Assembly: GCA_028023455.1 (NCBI GenBank)
Contig: JAQFVV010006427.1
Coordinates: 1,054,001 to 1,118,000 of the forward strand
Direction of reading: 5' to 3'
Source of the DNA: Epiperipatus broadwayi
Taxonomy: Eukaryota; Onychophora; Udeonychophora; Euonychophora; Peripatidae
DNA: 64,000 bases
Of this stretch, positions 55,078-64,000 are shown one piece after another (the first letter of the stretch is position 1; every line of letters starts with the position of its first letter). The position numbers were made by a program, and so were the translations under genes. Below the pieces are notes generated by a model. That model was not told the origin of the DNA and did not search any database. It was given only the letters and a program-made list of their open reading frames with translations.

Positions 55078-57703
55078 TTGAAACAGTAAGAACTGCTTTG
55101 CAGATCTTCGTTTCACCTTTTCTTACCTATTTCCTACCTCATACCTTAGTTTTAACCCCAATCTATCGTAGTGTGTCTGCAATACGCTTATATACTGAAA
55201 ATCCCACCTAATTTTAAACCACGAGTACAATGCTCGTATTATATATATAAGTCATTTCCAAATAAATAAAAGATTATAGATTATGTATATGTTCACATAA
55301 TTTTGATTTATTAAAAAGTAAGTTATATAAGTCATAATTGCGCACACACTATGATATCCATTTTAAAACATATCAAAATTATAAATTGTTAAAGTTATTT
55401 TGTTTGAATCTATTTACAAATATATTACTGTCGTAATATATTTTGATTTAAAATAAAATTCATTTAATAAATATTCATTTAGTAAATAGATTCAAATATT
55501 GCAAATTAAAAGTAAAATAATTTTCTTTAATTTAATAAAAGTTATTCCAAATATTTCTGTTAAAATAAATGATGGATAAGATGTCCACTTAAGGTTTTCT
55601 TTAATTAGTAAAAGTAATTTTTAATTAAATCTAGTTTGTAATTCGAATGTCGACAGGGAAATTAATAAAAGAAATTAATTAATGTTGAATTCCTTTAGAC
55701 TTTCGGATAGATTTAATTACAGCTGATAAGTCCGATATATTTTTGTAACACTCCAGGGCAGTTCTATTGTTATCGTCTACTATAAAAAGAATGGTTTTAT
55801 TTTGTTCTCGAGTTTTTTCTTCTAATGTTTCTAAGAGAAATCATTCTGAGTTCTAGTGTAGTAATTTGTAAATCTTGACATGACAGAGTAGAGTGCAAGA
55901 AGGCTATTTCTCTTCAAAATGGTCATATGCTGCCGTATACCATCGGAAGTTATCACATAGGGAACCCCAGAACTGCTGCTGCTGCAAAAATATGAACATT
56001 CCAGATTTTGCTGCTGAATTATAAAACCTGCTGAACATCTACCTGCAAATGCATCTCCAGAGGTAACTTAACTTAACCCAAGAGCTCTTGTGATTCCTAA
56101 CTAACATGCTATAGCTATTTAACATTGTTTTCTTATATTTCACATAACTTCATTATGTATTTCTTTAACATGTTTAAATATACTCAACATTTTGGTCTCT
56201 ATCCTTGGATTAATATTTTCTATTTATAAAGCTTTCTTTTATTTTATTATGATAATGTGTCAGAATCATCTTTGACCGAGTGAACTATTCTTTTTATTGA
56301 AAGTAAGACACCGCTATTAAGGCATATTTTAAATTTATAATTTTCCAATTTTATTATCTTGCAAATCATTCGTTCGAGGGCGATTCTTTTCTTTAATATA
56401 ATATAATCACATAGTTTAAAATCTACATGTTATTGATTTTAATCTACCATGAGAGTATGTGTGAGGTCAGTGATTTAAATGTGTCCCCAAATGCATGATT
56501 GCGTATATAAATCTATACTTACTTTTCAAACCCGCAAGTATGCATTTTTCTATTTTAATTACCGTGTTCTACTTTAATTATAAAGTTCATCATTGACATC
56601 GAGAATGTGCGGATCTTTTTAAATGAATTTCGGAAAATTTGATTGGGCATTTCTCTTAATCCAAGTAAAACACATTTAGTATGTTTATATATACACTAGT
56701 CTCGTATTGCTGGTAAATGAATTGGTTGTTGAGACCGCTTTGTTTTATTTTTCCAAGGATTCTTTACATGGCAAAGTCCGTTCTTTTCGCTTATTGCAAG
56801 TTTCCAGGCAGAGGGTGTCCCAAATGACACCCCTGGGAATTAAACGCAATCGTCACACAGTCGCTAAGTTTCGGCTGTTCATAAAAGACTTTCCAACGGG
56901 TTAGCGGCGAGATGCCTTCCGTAATTATTCCAGATCTTCAATATTGTTTTATTTTATATTTATTTTACAAAGCATCCGTGACTTAAACATGTCACACCCT
57001 CCAACTTTAATAAATTCATTATCAGCAATACTCAAATAAATACTTTGATCACATTCCCACTTTGTTGCTTAGTAAGCTTTTGTCCGTGCTATTTTTGAAA
57101 TCAATAAATATTTTAGAACACTTAATTTCAAATATTTTCTTAAACTTGTATAATTACTCAAAGCACCTCGCACATGTTCCTATCTCTTCAAGCACATTAT
57201 CATAATGCTATTAGCCTGAGGATTAGAATATATCACTTTGCTTTAAAACCTTTTGTCATTTATTGAAATTAATGCCAATAATTAGTTAATACGTGTCCCT
57301 GTCTCATATAAGCAGACAGTGGCATTATATATATAATTTATATGAATAAATTTTGTAAAATTATTTAAAACTAAATTTGATCTCTTATTTTATTCGATTC
57401 CTATCACTGTCTTGGTTTATATATATTTTCTGCATTTCTTTTGTAAATCCATAGACATTAATTAGCCACCCAAACTTCTTTTAGTATAGAGCCTTTTGTT
57501 TCTCCCTGACCACCAGGCACCGGTCAAAGGTCATACTAGTAGTGGCATAAGATGCATTGTCATGTAGATGGCGCTGTGAAATTTGGACTTTAGATTCGAA
57601 CTTAGTATATCTAGAAGGCAACCCCTCCTAGAATGTTCAGTTTTGTGTTTGGGATTTGAATTCTGCAGTGTGTTAGCGAGATAGACGATTCTGACTGTTA
57701 CAA
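55078..57703 (-). mobile_element. LTR-like block, TTGAAACAGTAAGAA...ctgactgTTACAA
   Basis: The ends are imperfect inverted repeats: TTGAAACAGTAAGAAcTG on the left and the complement TTGTAACAGTCAGAATCG on the right, each beside TA-rich DNA, about 2.6 kb apart. A GTAGATGGCGCTG motif sits near the right end (57564-57576), the mirror of GGCGCCATCTAGG near the left end of the 14798 block. That suggests this block reads on the minus strand. The interior is richer in G+C than its flanks and has no coding capacity; the frame at 56707-56904 matches nothing I know. Confidence 0.45.
57564..57576 (+). promoter_or_regulatory. CTCF-like motif near the end of an LTR-like block
   Basis: GTAGATGGCGCTG resembles the fly CTCF variant AGATGGCGC. 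A mirror motif lies about 45 bases inside the 14798 block; this one lies about 130 bases inside the right end of its own block. Binding is not shown by sequence alone. Confidence 0.3.
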
Positions 57704-57709
57704 TATATA

Positions 57710-60700
57710 TATATTACGATGTAAACACATCAATACAAGTTTATATTTTAAAATACATCTATTAATAAAGTAAATAAAATATTAAAAGAAAAATTATTAT
57801 AGACTTTCTTTGCAGTTTAGAAAAATATCATCTTGATATTTGAATATGAGAAAATTTTAAATAAAAAATATGAATATCTCCCTCTATAAAATTAACTATT
57901 ATGCAAAATATTTAAGAGATAATTTAATAACCTTTTGTAACTGAAATAGGTTTAAAATTATTTATAATAAAATTTAAAAGAACTATCTATTAATTATATT
58001 GCTTGACATTTGTATTATTTTTTGTTTTATACTCTTAGATTCATTATATCATTTAAAATGTTTTTCACTATTCACACTTTAATTCTGATTTGAATATGTA
58101 TTTGAATAGGTATCTGTTTGAGCTAAGTGATCTCTATTGTTTGTATGAGTATCAATTATTCCTCTCTTAGGTTATATACTATGACAATTATCAAACATCT
58201 CAACATCATCTGTGAAAGAAATTTTTATATACATCTTGCTCTCTCATAAAATTATCTACTTCAAATGGTTTAGTCATTACTTTACAAGCTTATAAAACTA
58301 TCTTTTACAATGATACCTGTGATGATAGATAGCAATTAAAGTGTAGGATATGGAATAATAATAAGACTGACTCAAAGAATAAGATATCATGGATACAGTG
58401 CACGTCATAAGAGTATGTGCATATTCATTGTGTACCTAAGATTCAAGTCATGGCTCTATTATAGCACTTATTGTTGATGAAAAATGCAACTGTCCATGGA
58501 AAAAGATATACAGTCCTATGTTAACTGTATATTTTAGTAACTTCAAAATATTGAAATATAATTCACATACAACAGTTTTCAACATATCTCTAACACTCAG
58601 GATTTCATATGAATATTATTACTCTCCTGACCACAATATTACATCTTCTACACTGAAATACTCATTCAACATTATAAAAATATATACACAGCATTTTAAA
58701 ATAACTTCAAAAAAACAATATTAAATAAACACCAAAGATAATGATCTTCATAAACATACATCAGTACTATCCAATTTATTTATTTATTGTGATATAATTT
58801 AGAGATCAATATTATGTCTTTTTCTGTATTTTAACAGATATCATTCATAGAAATAATATCTTAATAATTTAATGATGTTATATAATGTACACATATTCAA
58901 GCATTCACGTTAAAATAAATATTTAAAATATCCTTGTATGTTTTCAAACATTCATCCACATTTATCAATTGTTTCATAAAATACACATGATAATTTTATC
59001 AACAGTTAATTACACTATTTAATATTAAATTTAAGCAATGTAAAATATTAATCATAAAATACTAATTAGAATGAATCTTTTCTTAAATAAAAGAAAAACA
59101 AAATTAAGCAAAATGCAATATAAATAACAATAAAAATTACCAATGATCTCATTATATTAATAAGACCATTCACAGTGATCTGTTAAACTGTACACTCAAA
59201 AAAAAATTACGATTGAAATTTGCCATCTTCAAAAAATTACTTCCTGAATACCCATTTGTTTTTAAAAAAAAAAACATAATAATAAAGTTAATCTATTTTA
59301 AAATTATATAATAACAAGTTAGTTGTAAAATAAAAAAATGTAATATTTTAAAATACTAATGTTAAACTTAATATTTTAAAATAATAATAATAAAATTTTA
59401 AAAGTTATGAAAACATTTTTCCCCACCTGTTAGTAAGCTAAATGTTTGTCAGGAATTTGCTTGTCAGGAATGTTGCACCATTGCCTAGTTACAATTGGAC
59501 ATTGTGCACAAATCATATTTTTACCTTAGTACTGTATAAAGAAATATAAAATAATAATAATAATTCCAGTAAAAATCCAAGAAGAATATTAATCATCCCA
59601 AAGAAATAATTGTTCATTCCAGCATTTTTTCTCTGGGCATTTATTCAGATATATAATATCTTCTTAAAATAATTCAAGAACCATTTAAAAAAATATTTCT
59701 TGCATACATTTTGGTCACTTTATAAAGCAGATATATTGCAGTAAATATGATATCAGTAATATTTGAATTTCCATCAGTCAAAATCATTACTAGCAAACAT
59801 TATACAATATAAATTACTTATTTAGCACATTTACCAGCAGATATATAGTTTAATAATTAACTAAATATTTCTAATTTTAAAAGTTTATGATTTTTTTTAT
59901 CTTTTTAAACATATATTTTTTTCATTAAATATTTTTCTTTTCCAGATAAAAACAGCTATATCATTCCAACATTTATTAAGTGATAATATTTTTAATTTTT
60001 CAAAAAACATATTAAGGTTCATTATTTCCACATAAATTGTTAAAATATAATCTTTTTAAAAGTATAAAAGAGATTCAAAAGTCATCGTTTTCAATTTGGC
60101 TTTAAATACATTGTTGTTAGAAAACTAAATCCATTTTGATTTTTTTAAGACAAATCAAGTGTGAGTTATTACTATCAATTATAATAAAGCAAACATTCAT
60201 GATACCATAAAACATTTTAAGTTCAGTTTTAAAACATAGATGCAGAGTCTTAAATTCCTTGTCTTTCTTTCAAATTAGATATTACAATAAAGATTTTTAA
60301 TGAATATCTGATTCATCTTGTGAAACATTAATAAATTAGCTGCATTGCAATATGATAAAGTCATTTCACATAAATGGTAAATCCTCCCTGATTTTGTTGC
60401 AGTATTTTTTCTTGATATTTGGTATTTATTTCCTTAATATTTAAGTAGCCACTATCATGTTCCATAGAATTATTGAGATCCTAAACTAAGTTTCAAGTAG
60501 ACAAACTGACAGGGAACTTTGTTTAGTGATTCATTATTTAAATAGTTATTCCAATTATATTTTCAAAAAAACACTTTTAAGTAAAATAATAATAATTTAA
60601 AAGAAATTACTACTGACACAATAAAAAATATAGTTATAAATTTCAAACTAAATTTGCTTTAAAATTTAAATCACTGTTTTATTCTGAATTTGAATCTGAG

Positions 60701-61500
60701 AATATATGAAAAATCTATCTAGACTGGCCTTAACCTTAGTTTTTATACTGGTCTTAATCCAATGATTTCTTTGGTCAATACTGCTTTTAATAATCTAATA
60801 ATTTACATAGCTACATCAAATATCATTTTTAAAATTAAGTTTTAAAACTATGAGTCATCAATATTAAATATTATCAAATTAATTAATACCTTAAATATCA
60901 AATATTTTTATCTAAAAAAACTAAATATCCCTATTAAAACATTTTTTAATACTTTAATAAACTTGAAATAGATTTTAAAAATAAAATACACCCAAATAAA
61001 ATAATAATAATTTTAATTATTACTTTTCTAATATTATCTCTAGACTTAATATTTGCTACACTTTATTATATATCAATTTTTTGTTAATAAGCTAAAATTA
61101 AAGTTTTCTTTCCCTAACTTTCTGAAAGCACAAGTATTCACACAATCACATAATCATGTGATACTTTTTGCACACTTCAAACTTATATTAAATTAACTTA
61201 TTTTTTAAATAATATTTTAAACAAAAATAATTACTTTAAACCTATAATATAAAATATTTACCACTGTAATTAAGCTATTCTATCTCTGTAATATTTTTAA
61301 ATATAATAAATAAAAATTAATACTATATTTTAGATAATTTATTTTATCATTTTATGTTTAATTTATTCCTAAATGTGTTTAAATTATCTAATATATCTTA
61401 TAAGCTCCTATCTACTGAGTTTGAATCCCTACTATCTATAACATCTAAATTATATACTAGAAAATAACCTAAATTTAATTTTTTTAATGTAATACTTTTC
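57710..61500. other. A+T-rich sequence, nothing recognised
   Basis: No exon, RNA gene or repeat relationship noticed. The frame at 58518-58724 is low-complexity and unlikely to be coding. Confidence 0.4.
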
Positions 61501-61526
61501 CAATTCTACCTAACTATCAGTACCAA

Positions 61527-61665
61527 TTATAAAGGATATATCAAAAGAAGAATTAAAGAGTCTTTATTATTGAAAATTTATGATTCTGAAGCAATTAACT
61601 TATTTAAGAGTTCTTTTAATATTAAGGGTGGATGGGAAGTGAATGGATTTGTGGGTAGTTTTTAA
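61527..61665 (+). pseudogene. C-terminal end of a fourth Penelope-like element
   Basis: GYIKRRIKESLLLKIYDSE, then AINLFKSSFNIKGGW, ends in VGSF-stop (61663-61665). It matches the end of the PLE3 nuclease (ELKRRIKETLMIKLLDSE, AINLMKTSFDIKG) with many substitutions, so it is a related but distinct family member. It is cut off just upstream; sequence before 61520 shows no nuclease core. Confidence 0.75.
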
Positions 61666-61701
61666 TAGTATATATAAGTTGTGTTTTTTTATTATTTCTT
61701 T

Positions 61702-61745
61702 ACACTTGAGAAGTCTGCTTGTAGCAGTGAAACCTTAGGTTGTGT
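61702..61745 (+). ncRNA. Hammerhead-like ribozyme with U3-A8 core, PLE4
   Basis: Starts 36 nt after the PLE4 stop. Stem I ACAC/GTGT (four perfect pairs), TTGAGAA (61706-61712), stem II CTGC-ttgta-GCAG, GAAA (61729-61732), stem III CC-tta-GG, UU. Stem II differs in sequence from PLE3 (TCTA/TAGA) yet still pairs, and stem I gains a pair. This is covariation supporting a conserved structure. Confidence 0.55.
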
Positions 61746-61835
61746 TTTAATATTATTTTTATTCTGGTCTGGTTTAATTTTAGATTTGGGGTAGTTTTGA
61801 TTTTTTATTGACTAGTTTAGCTTTATGCTTGTAAT

Positions 61836-61838
<3 letters not shown>

Positions 61839-61884
<46 letters not shown>
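61839..61884. repeat. (TA)n tract
   Basis: Twenty-three TA units about 95 bases downstream of the PLE4 ribozyme. TA tracts also border the PLE2 and PLE3 arms. Confidence 0.95.
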
Positions 61885-61885
<1 letters not shown>

Positions 61886-62320
61886 CTAGATGGTGTGTTA
61901 ATCAGATTGATAAGTAAACAACATTTAACATGCACTTTTACTCTTTAATAAAATAACATTATGAAATATAACTTATAAAACTTTTATACAAAATATGATA
62001 ATTATTATATGTACAGCTAAGATATCGGTACATTACACCACTCTCCCAACAAGAGTAAAATGCATCATTTTTGATCATTTTATCTCTAAGAAATTCCTTT
62101 TTCAATCTGAACTATTTACATTAATTTTATTTTTCCTAAGGGAAATCTTTGTTGACTATACTTTTCTTTCTTTTATGCTGACAACATTGCTCCCAATGAT
62201 CCCATACTGAATGATGACCATGAGGACAACACTATTTTTGTGGTACAGGGATTTTAAATGAGGCAGATGCAGAGTTTGCTGGCAGATGCAGAGTTTGCTT
62301 GCTTATACTAGCTTACAAGT

Positions 62321-62590
62321 ATGAAACGAAGCTTTATTTGCCGGTTTTCCCAAGCAAACTTTGAAAAAAGAAAAGTCACTGCGAATGACAAGATTCCTCT
62401 ACTGTCCAATTCGAGTTATGTTTTGAAAATGAGGTATGAGATATGGGGACTCTGCCCCAAAGATGTGTTTCATGGCTTACTCTGGTTATTCCCAGTGCAC
62501 ATTTTCACATAGAATGGGGACTTTCTCCTGAGAAGTGATCCCTGACAGTCCATTATGGGTGCTGATTTCATCCACCAACAGCTTTAACTT
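62321..62590 (+). pseudogene. Remnant of a Ty3/gypsy-like protease region
   Basis: In one frame across two stops: TANDKIPLLSNSSYVLKMRYE (residues 21-41 of the open piece), then LLWLFPVHIFT, then SIMGADFIHQ (62546-62575). This order resembles the end of retropepsins of Ty3-like elements, which have an AAN-T-I-TYG segment, a W-F strand and a closing P-I-IGADFL motif. The active-site D-T/S-G upstream is not visible, so only the second half survives. Weak but position-consistent; no RT follows. Confidence 0.4.
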
Positions 62591-62599
62591 TTCCTTAAA

Positions 62600-63650
62600 A
62601 CTTATTTCTATACTGGCTACCCTCCTTTCAATTGATTACAATTTTTTATACAATCCTACCTTAATTTAGATTGATTTATATTATTTTAACCTTACAATAT
62701 TATTTTAAATTCATACAAACATTATCTTAATACATTTATTTATATTAATCTTACAATATTATTTTTAAACCATTACAAACATTATTTTAACATATTTCTT
62801 AACTTTCTTTTATTAACCTGCATGTATTCAGAAAAACTATTTTATTTTATTGTGCTACATTATTATTTTTATACAGATATTCTTATCTTAATTACTTTAA
62901 ACCATTTATTTAATTTTCTTTTATTAACTTGTGTGTATTAAAAAAAACTTTTATTTTATTATGCTACTTTATTTTCTACAGATATCTATTTAACTTGGTT
63001 TTATTCTATGTATTTCTGTTATTTTATTCATTTTCTTAATATTACTTTAAACTATTAACTTGACACATTTATTTACGAATGCTTTCTTCTTAATGTGCAT
63101 GTAAAAAATAAATCTTTTGTTCAGTGAAGCCTACATTTTTATTGTTTTCCAAAACATTTCATGATTGATTTTTTTTTAAATTTATTATTTTAGTTTCAAA
63201 TACAAAATTTTTCCGATTCAAGTTTATCACCTACATCAAAATAATTATATTTAACTCATAATCCACTTCCAGTTCTTATTGTTTCTGTTTATTACTCCAT
63301 CCATTAACTAACTCCTAAACTTTGTCAGGTGGTTTTTTTTTCTTTCTACTAACTCTATAATATAAGTTAACTTTCCCCTTTCATCTATCTCTTGTTTATA
63401 GTTTGTTGCTTTGTCTCTTTCCCATTATGTTCTATTTTCAACTTTATATAACTAAAAACCTTTATATTTAGCAACTTTCCATATTTTTTCAAACTGTCCT
63501 ACCTTATTTTTAATAATATCAATAATATTAACTGTCAAAAATTCATTTTCTATAGCCTTTTCAAATAAGACTGCACTATAAATGGCTTCTGTTTCAGCCT
63601 TAAAATCGTATCCCCTGCTCTTTCTTTTAACCCTTCTTTATTTTATGTCT
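62600..63650. other. Pyrimidine-rich stretch, no gene recognised
   Basis: Imperfect repeats of 'ttaacctgcatgtatt' type occur at about 62800-62960. The strand bias (T and C on plus) grows toward 63660, where minus-strand coding remnants begin. Confidence 0.35.
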
Positions 63651-63659
63651 ATGCTTAAA

Positions 63660-63999
63660 ATGAACACGAACATTTACTTCAACCTTTTTATTTCCTTGTA
63701 AAATCTCTTTTACGTTATCTTCTATCTTTATTATTTTCATTTCCAAACTGCTATACTTAATGCTGCCCTGGTCTATTAACTCTTGATCTACATTTTCTAA
63801 TTCCTCCTACCTTCACTTACATCTCATTACCTTGACTTTCTTTTCAAACTTCTCGACTTTCTTTAACAAAATCTAACTCTATGACTTCTATAGCTATCTT
63901 GTTTCTCTCTACATTACCCATTATTTCAGCCCTAATTTCTCTCACTTCTGCTCTGAGTTCACTAATTTCTCTCTTCAATTCTGCTTTGATCTCTTGTTG
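63660..63999 (-). pseudogene. Coiled-coil coding remnant at window edge, possibly LINE ORF1
   Basis: On the minus strand from 63999 an open run of about 50 codons contains IKAELKREISELRAEV, with heptad-spaced leucine and isoleucine, then a stop. Another frame gives SSLEMKIIKIEDNVKEIL and NKKVEVNVRVHFKHRHK. The composition and coiled coil resemble the ORF1 of the LINE at 23 kb. The start lies beyond the window, and the identity is a guess. Confidence 0.35.
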
Positions 64000-64000
64000 A

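Noticed and set aside
56707-56904. 65-residue plus-strand frame
   Set aside because: Lies inside an LTR-like block and matches no family; probably chance in a less A+T-rich region.

Overview
This is an A+T-rich (roughly three-quarters by eye) eukaryotic window, almost certainly from an invertebrate animal. I see no convincing host exon, no tRNA or rRNA gene, no operon and no CRISPR array. What can be recognised is repeat and retroelement sequence: Penelope-like elements (PLEs) with GIY-YIG endonucleases, a CR1/L2-like LINE whose first ORF carries an esterase domain, LTR-like blocks with TATA boxes, a Ty3-like protease remnant, microsatellites, and a family of small repeats each carrying a hammerhead self-cleaving ribozyme. 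The species cannot be fixed from the sequence.

Layout. 0.56-1.3 kb: interspersed repeat with a second copy at 49.7-50.5 kb. 1.6-5.2 kb: PLE copies joined head to head. 6.1-8.0 kb: ribozyme repeats (type B) in tandem and inverted order, one holding a 555-bp GATA/GGTA microsatellite and another a nested type A ribozyme repeat. 9.55-9.99 kb: head-to-head pair of type A repeats. 12.5-12.8 kb: G+C-richer island with four CTCF-like motifs. 14.8-17.0 and 17.0-20.25 kb: LTR-like blocks. 20.3-21.9 kb: second PLE pair. 22.1-22.4 kb: type A repeat. 23.0-27.0 kb: decayed LINE. 35.3-35.8 kb: type A pair. 37.9-38.25 kb: type A repeat. 38.26-40.9 kb: inverted second copy of the 17-kb block. 40.9-41.4 kb: type A pair. 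50.7-53.3 kb: LTR-like block with tandem repeats. 53.3-55.06 kb: third PLE pair, a near-perfect palindrome. 55.1-57.7 kb: LTR-like block. 61.5-61.75 kb: C-terminal end of a fourth PLE. 62.3-62.6 kb: Ty3-like protease remnant. 63.66-64 kb: minus-strand coiled-coil coding remnant.

The most interesting content is the link between PLEs and ribozymes. In the three PLE lineages whose 3' ends are not split by TA repeats, a hammerhead-shaped motif starts 32-36 nt after the stop codon. PLE1 has the canonical core. PLE3 and PLE4 share a core in which C3-G8 is replaced by U3-A8, a Watson-Crick swap of the catalytic pair. The small type A repeats carry complete type I hammerheads followed by a tRNA-like B-box, and they sit in the same head-to-head arrangement, next to TA tracts, as the PLEs. 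This suggests that PLE enzymes move them in trans (retrozyme-like). Structures were folded by hand; no search or folding program was run.
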